From NCBI RefSeq assembly GCF_033958435.1, contig NC_134139.1, positions 204,583,501 to 204,647,500 on the forward strand: a stretch of DNA of 64,000 bases. Direction: 5' to 3'. This document shows, one piece after another, positions 44,580 to 55,965 of this stretch (its first letter is position 1; every line of letters begins with the position of its first letter). The DNA comes from Carettochelys insculpta. Taxonomy: Eukaryota > Chordata > Testudines > Carettochelyidae. The notes beneath the pieces were generated by a model. It made no database searches and had not been told where the DNA came from. It was given only the letters and a program-made list of their open reading frames with translations. A program made the position numbers and the translations under genes.

Positions 44580-45484
44580 ACTAGCTCTGCCCCAGTCTAC
44601 TATATCATCTATCCATTCTCTGTGGGGGTCTGGCTCTCCTATTTGAATTGTCCATTATGCCAAATACCAGGTAGCCAACTTATTGACCAAAACCCGATCA
44701 TTCGATTGGTGTCACAGACCTTGTTTATCTGGGCAACATCCGAGCCGGCATCTTTTATCATTTAGTCTTACTGGCATCAGATTTCATTCGTAGTGTTGTT
44801 TCACAGTTAGCGCATCGACACTTATCTGATCAACCCTCCTCCTTCATCCAGGCTTGGGTCTTGCATGGTCTAGCTGAACAGCATATTTCTTTGGGAAAGG
44901 ATATGGTCCTTTCAGGAACACTGGTGAGATTATACTTTGACAACAATCAGAGGTCCCAGTTGCTACTAAGTCCTTATTGTACTCAGGGACATAGCTTCCT
45001 AGTGGGAGACACCTTTGATTATGTCAATAAGGAATTAATTTAAGCTAAATCAATATAAGTGATTTCAGAATGTTCACAGAAGAACGCTGCACAGATCTGA
45101 ACTGAATCGTTTGTTTTAATCCTTGTGACTGTTGTGTAGACAAGTTTACAGTCGTCTCTATTTAGACTCCCAAGTACACGTGTGGTTTTGTGTAATTAAC
45201 ATGCTCTGCTACGTGTGGTGCTGAACTCCACTGGCCCTGTGCACACCAGCAGGACAACCATCTTAAATGCCCCATGTTGTCAAACATGCTTCACTCCTAG
45301 GCAGTACAAATGGTAGAACTGTACAGAATAATCAGCCCCGTATTTAACACTGCTTTTGAATGCGATCATTACAAATCAGTGTCCCTTTGTTTTTTTTAAA
45401 ACCTCTTTCTCAAACGCGTGTCACCTCCTTGGCTGAAGTTCGGTTATTCATCCGTTCGTACTGGTTGTCTGGATGATTGCTTGG
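44580..45484. other. Unassigned, non-repetitive-looking sequence
   Basis: No open frame, tRNA-like box or terminal repeat that I can support. The short frame at 44861-45043 has no recognisable motif. Confidence 0.3.
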
Positions 45485-45870
45485 TAGGGATGTTAAAGGT
45501 TAACCAGTAAGCCTCATCTTAAACAGATGAGGTTAACCAGCAGGGGCTGAAGCAACCCCTTGTTCTCACTGCGGGCAGAGGGGTGTTCCAGCCGTGGGGG
45601 ACCCACCACAGTTGGGGGCACTCCAGCCACACTAGAGGAGTCCCATTCCACAGTGGACCCAGGAGCACTGTGGGCAGGGGGCTCCAGCCCAGCTGGAACA
45701 TTCCCTATCTGCAGCAGCCCTGGGAGAACTGTGGTGGGAGAGCACTCCAGCCGAGCCGGGCTAGAGCAGTCTTTCCCTGCCCCCACCCAGCTGTCCCCCA
45801 TTTAATCAATTAACCAGTTAAACTTAACATTTAACCAGTTAATGTAATTAAATGGGATTTTACATCCCTA
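45485..45870. mobile_element. hAT-like MITE, TAGGGATGT family, copy 1
   Basis: TAGGGATGTTAAAGGTTAACC at the left, GGGATTTTACATCCCTA at the right. GGTTAACC/TTAACCAGTTAA words near both ends pair. GC-rich centre (45545-45780). A flanking 8-mer repeat is only partial. Confidence 0.6.
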
Positions 45871-46479
45871 TGGCTAAGTAGCTTAAGGGTCATAAAGTCC
45901 TTCAGGAATTCATGTTTTTATTCTTACTGTCCTTATGTAGTCCGGGATGCAATGTAAAATAATTTACTATGTTGTCTACCTTTCATTCAAATTGAAATGC
46001 TGGTTAAAGTGTCCAGGGGATCCAATGTAGACTTCTTTACTTCTGTGCAGTTCCTCTGGAACTCTGTTTGTGCCTATGGGGCTCTCTTGTCTACCCTTCA
46101 TTCAGATTAAAATGCTAGTTAATTTAAAACAGAATTTATATTGACATCTACTCCTTCGCCAGACACCTTACTTGTATTTGTGTACTTCTAATATAGAGGC
46201 AGTCAGTTTTGCCACGTCCAGGACAGTTTACCACAAAACTGCTTACATCTGTTTTGCTGAATGTCCACACTGGGGCAGCTCTATGTAAAACAGAAGTAAA
46301 TACAGTCCCTACCACAAGAGTCTTAATCCAGACGTGCAGAAGTTCATCTAGTTTTGAAAAAAAAAAAAGGCTCAAATATATTTCTTTAGAAACTTGTTTC
46401 AAAAATAGGCTTTTCTTTCTAAGTCTCTCGTCAACACTTCCTGTTTTTTGATCAGTGAAGTTTGGTGGTCAGAAACTGA

Positions 46480-46510
<31 letters not shown>

Positions 46511-46580
46511 AAATTTTGCTGGAAAAATGAAATGTTAAGAACTTTTAATAAATATGATTTTTTTTTTTTACCAAAATTAA
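46480..46580. repeat. Poly-T tract and A/T-rich low-complexity
   Basis: A run of about 25 T (46481-46505) followed by a second T run (46559-46569) and AACCAAAATTTTGC words. From here to 47820 I see a possible truncated MITE (46713 GGGCATGTCTTCATTG) and nothing else firm. Confidence 0.8.
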
Positions 46581-47819
46581 CATTTTCCATGAAATCTGTT
46601 TGTTTTAGTCAAAAGGTATTTTTTCATAAAAAATAATGAAAGTTTTGCCTTAGTAAGGAACAAAGGATTGCTCCTTTATGGAAGGCTGTTACTTATATAT
46701 AAGACCAATTAGGGCATGTCTTCATTGTAAGGTTCACTTGGCTCTACTTGAGTGTTGGCTGTAACCTGGCTCCCGTCCACACACAAACCTCTGACTCAAG
46801 TCTGAGGGAGTCTCACGCCCCAGATAGCTGAACATCTTGTGAAATATGCTGAAGTCCTTGTGCTGCTTATACTCAGGGTGGTAGCCCATGTTAGGGAGCC
46901 TACGGGGTTCTTCACTGATGCTGGTGGGCAGAGCGTGGCCAGTACCTCCCCCATGCTGGAAACAGAGTGGAATGGCAAGAAACTATGCGTTAGGCCTTAG
47001 AACTCAGTTGGGTTGGAGCCGTGGAAGGATGCCGATGGCTCCAGCCCTCTAAAGAACTCCAGAGCTGAAACTGTGCTGCTTAGCATCTATTCTGCAAAGA
47101 GACTGACCCTAGAGAGAAGTTAGCCATGTATCCTGATGAGATGGAAGATTCTAGGACTGTGAAGCCCTACACCCAGACTACCTAGAAAGTAGTGTAGGGA
47201 ACGAGACTTTAGTCTAGCTTTGTTGCCTGGGAGCAAGTCAGTGTGCTTCGGTAGGATCCCCATTGACCCAGGAGCAGACCATTTTCCACTGAAACCCAGT
47301 GGAGCAGGCTGGGCTTGGGTTCCCCTCTACCTCCTGCCGCCACCCCCACCTCCTGGAGTGGCAACTGGCCTCCCCCTTGGCTTTAAGGCCTATGCTGTTG
47401 TTTTGCCCCAGTTAGAAGGCTACAGGGCCCCAGACTGTGTTTGCTGGCTGTGTTGGCATATTAGGCCAAAGCCTGCTCTCCGCTCTGCCCATCTAAAAGG
47501 GTAGAGACGTAGATAGCTAATTGGCGGTCATTTGTTGGCTGATGCAGCGAGACACAATGGCCTCCCTCAGCCTGAGGGACCACTACAACCATATATTTTG
47601 CAGCATGGGTGCAGAATATATCTCTTGAGAGCTGAATAATCCTCCATTGTCTTCCCTCAAGACTCCTTCCTTGTATATTCAGAAGGACAGAAGGGTTTTT
47701 CCACAATTCACTGGGAAAGAATCAGAGTGGATCAGATTGCTGCAGAACGGAGAACCATAAGATATGACTAAAAGATCTAGTGTTTGCCATACCTGAGTTA
47801 CAGCACTGGTGTGTATTCA

Positions 47820-48347
47820 GTTAAGTGGACTCACTTGACTGTGGCTTTGTAGTGATCCTGGGTGTGGCCAAGTGTCCTGTGGTCCCATAAAGTTTATTTA
47901 CGTCTCCAGTCCTGGCTCTGAGGCTGTGTCTACACTACAAAAATAACTTCAAACTTGCTCACTTCGAAGTTGAGCGTCCACACACACCCTACTTTGAAGT
48001 TAAACTTCGAAGTAGGGCACTACTCCATTCCCGGGAATGGAGTAAGGACTGCAAAGTTGGGCTCCCTCCTTCGAAGTTAACTTAGAAGTCAGGGAAAACG
48101 TGTAGATTCTTTGCTGGCTGCTTCAAAGTGGTGCCTAACTTTGAATTTAACTTCAAAGTTAGTTCCTAGTGTAGACTTACCTTGAGTGTTCTGTGCTGTT
48201 AATTAGCTGTAATTGACCCCAAATGTCTCTTGAGAGCTAGTGAGCCATAGAAGTGTTGGTAATGATGCTAGATAATATTGACCTTCCATGGTCTGGCAAA
48301 TTCTCTTGTTTAGTACTGGTCAGGTCCCGAGGGTCCTGGATTACCTG
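47820..48347. mobile_element. Pogo-like element with nested MITE
   Basis: Shares ATCCTGGGTGTGGCC, CCATAAAGTTTATTTA, AATGTCTCTTGAGAGC, GGTAATGATGCTAGA and the TACCTGTA end with the copies at 13693 and 21534. The left terminus is eroded or truncated. A MITE at 47922-48182 interrupts it. Confidence 0.65.
47922..48182. mobile_element. Harbinger MITE inserted in the pogo-like element
   Basis: GGCTGTGTCTACACTAC and, inverted, AGGTAAGTCTACACTAG; flanked by TGA (47919-47921, 48183-48185). The interior (repeated ACTTCGAAGTTxA words) is unrelated to the MITE at 13841, yet it sits at the same place in the host element. Confidence 0.75.
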
Positions 48348-48504
48348 TATAACATTTTGCCAGCTATGAGCATGCATGAGCGATGCATTATTTAAGCAAT
48401 TATATGGCTTAGCATTTATTCAGATTCTTAACTCTTGAATAAACTGAAGTGGAGAAAATATTCTCTCCATCTGCAAACGAATCTACTGTTTTCAAAAGTT
48501 GTTT

Positions 48505-49290
48505 TAGCACAATGGTCTGGAACCTCTGGCCCACAGTCTGGATCCAGCCCGTGATTTGTCTAGATCCGCACCCCAGAACATGGAGCTCCCCTCCCCAGTG
48601 TCTGGCCTGTGGTGGGATGAGGGTTGGGGAACCCCAAGCCTTGCAGGCTGGAATAGGTAAACTGGGGCTGGACACAGATGCGGGCTCTGCTGGAGGTGGA
48701 GAGAGCAGGAAGTGGCCCCAGGCTCTGCTTCTGTTCCTTGCTGTTCCCCCAGATGGAGAAAGGGGATGGGGAGCAGCAGCTGCAGCACTTTCTGGATGCT
48801 TCATTCCACTGCTTTGATTGGCTGGAATTCCGGCCAGCCAGAGCAGCAGAGGGTGGTGTCTGGGAGTGGTGAGGGGAAGGCACAGAGCCATGCATATCCA
48901 GGGGTGTTGCCCTGGTAAGCTGCATCCCTGCCACCCAGACCCCATGCCCCTACACTGCTCCTGCACTCTTCCACACAGACCCTCTCCTGCACCCTGCCTC
49001 CCACCCCAACTCCCCACTCACACCCTGCTCCCCCCCTCCAGGGACCCCTCCCTCCCACCTTGACCCCTCCTTTCCAGACCCAGCACCCCTAGCCCTCCTG
49101 CACCTTCTTTTTGATCCCACCACAGAGCCTAGAGGGGCCCACAGAATGTACTAGCTGTGACCCACGTTAAGCTCTGGGGCTGGCATGAGGGGGGAATTTT
49201 TGTTTTTCAGCTGGGGACCACATCTCTGGAGGGCTTGTTTTTCCCCCTTCTCATTTGTGTGGTCCCTGACAGATTTGTCTGTGGGTCAGT
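48505..49290. repeat. GC-rich hAT-like relic
   Basis: CTGGAACCTCTGGCCCACAGTCTGGATCC, then a long C-rich stretch and AGCTGTGACCCACGTTAAGC. Resembles reptile GC-rich hAT non-autonomous elements; ends are not clear. The long open frames on both strands (48409-49063) are proline-rich artefacts. Confidence 0.4.
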
Positions 49291-49364
49291 GGCCCCGACC
49301 CAAAAAAGGCCCCCCCCCCAGTTTTAGCATCTCCGTTGGTACTGGTTTAGCCAATTGCAGCATC

Positions 49365-49715
49365 TGACTTACTTTAAAACTTCCGCAGCAGACTTACTGT
49401 TTGAATATTTTTTATTTAAATGATGAACACAGCAGGTCTCAGGCCTCCCAAATGGGTCAAGAGCCCATTGTATAATAGGGTCGTGAGGGCTGGCATAGAT
49501 TTGCTGGGACCCAGAGCCAAAGCCAGAGCCCAGGCTCCACTTCTTGGGGTTGCAGTATTTGGGCTTCAGCTGTGGGCCCAACCAACCTCCCCCTGCAGGG
49601 CTGCAGGGTTCGGACATGCTAAGACTTTGATCCCCCTTCCTGGCATTGTGTAGTAATCTTTGTTGTCAGATGGGGATTGCAAAGCAGTGAAGTTTGTGAA
49701 CCACTGGATTAACAG
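49365..49715. repeat. hAT-like relic
   Basis: Right end GTTTGTGAACCACTGG is a typical hAT-type GAACCACTG terminus. Interior GCTGGGACCCAGAGCCAAAG and GGGCTTCAGCTGTGGG recall the block at 62470-62805. Left end not identified. Confidence 0.5.
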
Positions 49716-49889
49716 ATTTTGATATATTTAGGCCTTAATATAGTCTGTCATAATTTCATATTTAATTTTAAATAGGCTTATATTTAAAAAGAAAAGTATT
49801 TAAATCCAATCACATTTAGATTTTATTAAACCTTTATGTGGTGTGCTATGAAAATGCAGAGTTAGAAACAACAATCAACATGAGGGTAT

Positions 49890-50097
49890 TAGGGATGTTA
49901 ATGATTAAGTGATAAAAAGGATGAGGTTTACCAGTTATGGTTAACTGGTAAAGGCTGGAGCAGCTCCCTAACTGCAGCAGCCTGGGGTGTGGGCAGCACT
50001 GGAGAGGCCCGGCAGCCCTTTCCCTCAGTTTAATGGTTAACCAGTTAAACTTAGTGTTTAACTGGTTAACTCATTAAACTTGATTTTATATCCCTTA
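49890..50097. mobile_element. hAT-like MITE, TAGGGATGT family, copy 2
   Basis: TAGGGATGTTAATG at the left, TTGATTTTATATCCCTTA at the right, and GGTTAACTGGT/TTAACCAGTTAAAC words as in 45485-45870, with a shorter centre. Confidence 0.6.
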
Positions 50098-50465
50098 CGT
50101 GTCTATTGTTGTACTTCCAAAATCATGGTATAGAAATCCACTAACTGGGCATACCTAGTAACAAATCCTGTCTTTGAAATCTGCACCCAAAAGGCAGACA
50201 CAGTGCATGGGATTTATTTCTTTAGATACACTTGTGAATTTTTATTTGCCTGGAAAACACACACAAGGAAACTTACACTAAGTCTGGTGTTTTGGTTCCA
50301 CTGTGCATCCAGAGTGCAGAAATGACTAGGAAAAGAATTATTTAAATCCTTTTTGTTTAGAAATACTATTGAAGGACATGTGTGCATGAACAGGAGCTAA
50401 GCTGTGTTTAGCTGGCTCCTACCTTCTACTTTAAGCTAGTAAGCACAGGCCATCTACTCCCATTT

Positions 50466-50800
50466 GCTATGTCAACACAGGCAGCCTCTGTCAACAGAGA
50501 GCAGCTGGACTTCCCTGCCTACTGTTGATAGAATGGCTGACCAGAAGCTCTGCAAACAGGGCTGCCTGGGGAACTGGAAACCCCCTCTGTCGACAGAACT
50601 GTCTACACGAGCATGCTCTCAACAGAACACTGTCGACAGGGGTGTTATACCTGACTGGGCAGAGGTATAACACTGCTGGCTGAACAGCTGAGTTTTATTG
50701 GCAGACTCTCGACAGAGCACTTCAACCATGTAGACGCATGGCAAGTTTTGTTGACAAAAGCCCAGTTTTGTCAACAGAGGCTGCCCATGTAGATATAGCC
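50466..50800. mobile_element. Harbinger MITE, GTCGACAGA subfamily
   Basis: GCTATGTCAACACAGGCAGCC at the left against GGCTGCCCATGTAGATATAGCC inverted at the right. Repeated TGTCGACAG and GTTGACAAAA words, shared with the right part of the Harbinger element at 36423-37288. From 50810 to 51500 nothing is recognised. Confidence 0.7.
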
Positions 50801-51519
50801 ATCTACTCTTTAAACCTCACCTGTGATGTGCGAAGAATGTCAGCTGTACATCCCCTTATTGCCAGCACAGTAGAGATCAGATGGATTGCTGGGCTGCCAG
50901 TTTGAAAGTCTGTGTGCCAGAATTGGATGTGGTGTGTAGAAATTGTGATGTGGAATGGGATTCTTTGAACATTGCTGAAATCAGTGTAGAAAGTCTTGCC
51001 CAGTTTTCTGGGAGTGGAAACTTATGGTAGAGTTCTTAAAAAATGTAGCATCTGAACATAATGCAGTTTCTTTTGTGTTGGTGGGAAAAATAATTCTTGG
51101 GAGGAAAAAATAGTTGGAGTTAAATCTAGGCTCCAATTTCGGACAATTTGAGTGTTCCAATTTTTATGGAAAGTACATTTTTCATGGCTGGAGATATGAG
51201 TAAGTGATCTGCACCATGCTAACTACTGCAGTTTTTCTGCTCTCAGAATGTTATTTTTGTCTACCTCTAAAATGACTCTGATAAAGCAATTCAAAATCAA
51301 GATTTATGAGAACAGCAGTTTTTTTTCTTGTATAATTCGTCTTGAACATAGATGTTCCCAGGAGGTCTGCCCTGTTTATAGTTGTCAATAAAGAGAATTG
51401 AGCACTTCGTTGGGAGCAAGGGATTTGCCACACATAGGGACTGAGTGCAGTGGTTTTGTGGGCATCTGTTAGCCGATGGTCGGGTGAGATACCACCTATG
51501 CCCTTATTTTCATCTATGT

Positions 51520-51770
51520 CTTTCACTGCTAGGCCAGACAGTCCCTTTGCAGCGGGCAGCCCGGGCAGGCTGACGGATGCCCCAAGGTCCTAACACCCGA
51601 GTCTTTAACTGCTAGGACAGGAAAAGTCCCTTCGCAGCAGGTAGCCAGGACAGGCTGACAGATGCCCCAACGGTTGCACTCAGAGCTTCCCACACCCGAG
51701 TCTTTAACTGCTAGGACGAGAGAGTCCCTTCACAGCGGGCAACCAGGGTGGCTGACAGGTGCCCCAGAGA
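51520..51770 (+). repeat. Three-unit tandem repeat
   Basis: Units at about 51520, 51597 and 51702 each contain a TTxACTGCTAGGxC, an AGTCCCTTxGCAGCxGG and a GGCTGAC(A/G)GATGCCCCA block. Unit length 77-105 bp with indels. Confidence 0.8.
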
Positions 51771-52717
51771 GTCTGTCCCGTGGAGGTGGCAAGACTCAGC
51801 ACTCAGCTCTCAGCACGCTCTCACCAATGACCAGGCTAATGCAGCTGAAAAGCAGCTGGGTTCTTTGTCTTGTGTTCGGTTTGCACAGTAACAGGGAGAG
51901 TCAGGTTACAACTTAACCAATTACTTATTTCTTGACTAAGGAGACTTAACTGTTATGGTTACAAGATTACAAGATATATACTTTGTTGCAAGCTTACAAG
52001 ATTTATACTTTGTTACAAAGATTACAAGGTTGACACTTTGTTCTTTAGTTGCCAATAGCTAGCATATAACAATTCATAGATCTATTATTGAATGTGCATA
52101 AAGAAAACAAAGGAAAGCAATACACTTAACAGGTCTTTATTCTCAACCCTGCATTACCAACATGGCGTGGCCAGCGTTTTCACTCAATCCCTCAGGAAGA
52201 AGCAATAATAACGAGGAACGGGCATCCCCTAGGACCTTGGGAGGCAAAGATCCTCCTGACCGGCAGGTAGAGGTAATTGGAGCTCAGTTGGAGGGGCTAC
52301 TGGACCCTTACTTTATACACATTGGGTCACGTACGCTCTTCCTTATCTCAAAAGATGCCAATTGAATTAACTCGTCTCAAGACACTAGTTCTCACAAAGC
52401 TGGTTCACACCTGTGGGGTGGAGATAATTTTAGGGCATTCTTTCTTTATGGGCCAGAGGTTTTTCCTCCATCTGGGACGTTTGTGTAGGCGAATCAACTG
52501 ATGGTACTTGGCCAACGGCAGTCCAAGGCCCAGCTGTTTATTAGCCCATTGTCTCTTGTTGCAGCTTTGCTCCAGTGCATTCAAAAGACTGTGCCTGAGA
52601 TAAGCACATCTGTGCTCTCCGGCATTCCAGGGCTGAGCTGTTTCTTTTAACCCTTTGGTGCTCTGAAGCACTCAGGAGAGAGTAGAGAAAAGGGGGGTGG
52701 TTTCTGTCTGGCTACAG
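51530..52717 (-). repeat. Possible solo LTR or LTR-like element
   Basis: On the minus strand it would begin TGTAGCCAGACAG (52717) and carries an AATAAA signal (plus TTTATT near 52138). Short direct repeats (TTACAAGATTxATACTTTGTT, 51958-52042) and the three-unit repeat lie towards its end. No convincing target duplication or internal genes. Could equally be another non-coding repeat. Confidence 0.35.
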
Positions 52718-53324
52718 CATCCGACACCCATTTCCTGCTGGATGCTCACTAGCATGTTCTTCAAGTCATATCACACTGGACCCATGGGTTACAAAGCTTC
52801 CCTTGGTGTGGGTACACTGGGTTTCTGTGGCCTCACGCTTTCTGGGTGCTGACTTTATCCCTTCTCAGCTTCCTTAGGCCCCCTAGGACCAATGCTGCCA
52901 TTTGGACACCACTGCAATTTAAGCACATCATTTCTCAGAGTTCTACCTGTATAGGATCTCTGTTTACCATTAACCTCTGGAGGGACACATGATTGTTGAA
53001 GTACACAACACACAGACTTTTCAAACCATTCTTGAAAATTTATTCATATCAAGGTAAAAGCAAAAAACACCATAAACCCTTTCCCTGCCTCAATTTCCAT
53101 ACCACTCTAGAGTGTTCTTTGGTCTTAGCTCCTTGTCTTCTGGAGGGTCAAGCAGCCTTCTGCCCAGCTTGGCTTTCTGCTTTTGGTATCTTCTCACTTT
53201 CTCTCTAAAAATGGCTGGTAGGTGGGACAGAGTCCTTCTTTTCTAAAGTTGCTGTGGTCTTTCTCCTGTGAGCATCATCAGGTGTTCAGAATCCTCCACC
53301 AGATGATCTGTTGCTTAGGCTTTG

Positions 53325-53500
53325 TGCTAATGTAACTGCCCACGGGCAGACTCAAATCTAGGACCTCTGAAGCTTAGTGCAGGTGCCTCTACAGCTTAAG
53401 CTAAAGACCAGCTGGCTCTCAGCTTAGGCTGTAGAGAGGACACTTATTCTTTCTCTGTGAAGTGGTCTAGGTACCACTCCATGGGGCAGTTAGCCACTCA
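53325..53500 (-). repeat. tRNA-derived SINE, family A, antisense copy
   Basis: On the minus strand: CTCTACAGCCTAAGCTGAGAG, CCAGCTGGTCTTTAGCTTAAGC, then CCTAGATTTGAGTCTGCCC (B-box region). Same segment order as the sense copies. The preceding 52720-53320 has no recognised element. Confidence 0.6.
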
Positions 53501-53512
53501 TAGGAGTGTGGG

Positions 53513-53640
53513 TTACACTAGCACTTTTGTCAGCAAAACTTGTATTGGTCAGTGGCGTGACCAATGTAAGTTTCACCGACAAAAGCATGGAACATGTCCT
53601 GCTGCCATAACTATGCTCTGCTAGTTGGGGTCGATTTAAT
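53513..53640. mobile_element. MITE fragment, TTTGTCAGCAAAA type
   Basis: GGTTACACTAGCACTTTTGTCAGC followed by CTTGTATTGGTCAGTGGCGTGACCAATGTAAG, an inverted pair (TTGGTCA...TGACCAA), then CACCGACAAAAGC, the inverse of the start. Confidence 0.6.
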
Positions 53641-53730
53641 TATTCCAGAAGAGCCAGATTAGCTTTACAGTTATAATGGAGTTAACAATGTACAGAATGT
53701 CAGACTAGAATTCATAACTTGCACCTTGAG

Positions 53731-53925
53731 TCCAGTGTTCCCTCTTAATTTTTTCCATCCATGAACAGAATAAATTTTATGTGCACCAAGATGTCAGAAT
53801 GTGCACCACTATTAGAAACACATCCGGCCTACTGTGGGTGGCTGTGGGCACTTTGCTAATCAGCTGGGCAGCCCCTGAATCTCTCCTGGGTGGTCATCCA
53901 AGTGTGTATCCAATACTACTCAAGT
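53731..53925 (+). mobile_element. hAT-like MITE, GTGTTCCCT family, sense copy
   Basis: CAGTGTTCCCTCTTAATTTT, ATCCATGAACAGAATAAATTT, GCACTTTGCTAATCAGCTGGG, CTGAATCTCTCCTGGG. Same unit as 35553-35762 in the opposite orientation. 53930-54870 holds nothing I recognise. Confidence 0.6.
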
Positions 53926-54877
53926 TCTCAGATCACCATGTCTTATTTATTTGGGAAAAGATGTGTGAGTCAGTAAATAACAGGAGTGAAATTGTAGGAA
54001 GCCAACAGTGGATTTAATGTGATCTGAGTTTTATTTGGTTTGGCTTTTTCTCCTAGTCCTCCATGTGCTCTGTTCAGTTCTGTCTAACAATGATAAATTC
54101 ATCGATCATTTGCTATGATTAATTACGGTTTAATATATAGAACTGGAGAACCGTTTTAGTTCAAATCCTTCCCTTTGGTTTCCAGCTGTTGACTTCAATG
54201 TAAATCAAAGGAGTTCTAGTTTACTAGAAGCTTTTTAAGTAATTGATTTTTTCCCCCCATCTTTTAACCTGCAAGATACAGTTCTGATCCTGAAAACTAA
54301 TCCTGATGAATCCAATGTGACTACTCTCAGATGTAAGTGGCTGCAGGATCGGGGCTAATATTCAAATCAAGTGCTTTATAGACTAGAATCTTTACATTTG
54401 TACTCTTAACACTTCATCAACCTTAAACTTGTAAAACTTTTATAGTTAAATCAAAATGGCTGTTATGTTTGTGGTAACATTGTATTGTTGCCTCAAAGTT
54501 TGTATAGCGTTCACTCTGTCTTGTTCTTGGCATAAGTGAAGAGTGTAAATTTTTACTCTATTTTTACTTTTACGAACCTTAGTTATTTACACATATCAAG
54601 TACTAGATAAATTGTAGATCATTCCTCCCTTTAAGTGTTAAATTTTGTTCGCAAGTTCTCAGTAAGACATTGCTTTCTGTAACGCTCACCTGCCAACATA
54701 GCTACTGCTGTTCGTTGCTCTTGGTTTAATTAGGTGGATGGGAGAACTCTCACTCATCAGGATAGAGCAGCTTTGTGGGAAAGCTGCATCTGTACAGCTG
54801 TGCAGCTTTAAGGTCTCTAGGATAAGCATGGTCTCAGATTAGAAGTGTCCTGTTAGAATTCATGGACAATTTACGTC

Positions 54878-55965
54878 AGGGGTGGGCGATAATTTTTGAT
54901 GAAGGTTGCACCAAGATTTTGGCGAGGGCCACCCTTTTCTGTGGAGGGGGAGCAGAGTCTGGGATGGAGGTTAGGTGCTTAGAGTGGTGATTAATGAAGG
55001 GGATTTCCGGGGGGGTGGGGAAAGGAGGCATCAGTCTCATGCTCCTGCTCTGCCCATGTCCTGCCCCTGCTCCTTCCTGTTTGACCACTTATGGTGAGTA
55101 TGTGGGTGGTCCTGCCCCTCCCCAGAGTGGTGTGAACCCCCAGCAACATGAACTAGGAAGTTCATATTCTAGGGCTGCGCTGCTCTTCAGGAGGGGTCGG
55201 ACCATCTCCACATTCCCCAAAAGCAGCATGGTGCTGATTGTGAGTGCAGGGCAGATGCTGTGGGTGTATGTTACCCCTGTGCACCCCCTCATGCATCACC
55301 CTTGGGGTTCAGGAATGGGGTGCAGGAAAGGGCTTAGGGTCTGAGTGGGAGTTTGAGTAAAGGAGAGGCGGTCGTGACTTGGGAAGGGGTAAGGGTGCAG
55401 AGTCTGGGAGGAGGTCTGGGTGCAGGAGAGGATTCTGGCTTGGGGGAAGGATGTAGGAGCAAGAGCAGGGTCTGGGAGGAAGTGGTGACTTGTGGCGGGA
55501 TGGAGGAGGAATGCAGAGCATTTGGGTGTGCAGGCTCTGGGAGGAGGTCTGGGTGCAGGAGAGGATTCTGGCCTGGGGTAGGGGTTTTGGCAGGAGTGCC
55601 GGGTCTGGAAGCAAGTTGGAGTGTGGGAAGGCATGGGGCGCCAGAGGCAGGCTCTGGCCTGGACGCTCTTACCTAAGCAGTTTCTGGCCGCCAGCAGCCA
55701 CAGTCCACACTCAAAGCAGCTGGCTGTTCCATATAGCTCTCTGCACTGTGGGGGAGGTTTTGCATGCTGCTGCTCTGCCCAGAAAGATCTCTCAGCTCCT
55801 ATTGGCCAGAAGCTGGGCAATGGGAGCTGAGAAATTGTGCTGCATTGCTCCCACCCCCAGCAAAATCTCTCAACTCCCAGTGACTGATTTCTGGCCAATA
55901 GGAGCTGAGAGATTTTGTTTTGGGCTGGGCAGCACATGTAGCCCCACCTCCTACCCCTGTGATGG
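54878..55965. repeat. GC-rich hAT-like element, partial
   Basis: CAGGGGTGGGCGATAATTTTTGATG with GCGAGGGCCACCC matches the start of a common reptile GC-rich hAT element. Inside is an inverted pair AGATCTCTCAGCTCCTATTGG and CCAATAGGAGCTGAGAGAT (55787-55915). The right terminus is not found. Overlapping long frames are not genes. Confidence 0.5.

Noticed and set aside
48409..49063. Long frames on both strands near a GC-rich block
   Set aside because: Proline- and glycine-rich noise in a hAT-like relic; no consistent domain.
51520..51770. CRISPR-like regular repeats
   Set aside because: Eukaryotic context, units of uneven length with no short identical repeats and unique spacers; a tandem duplication explains it.
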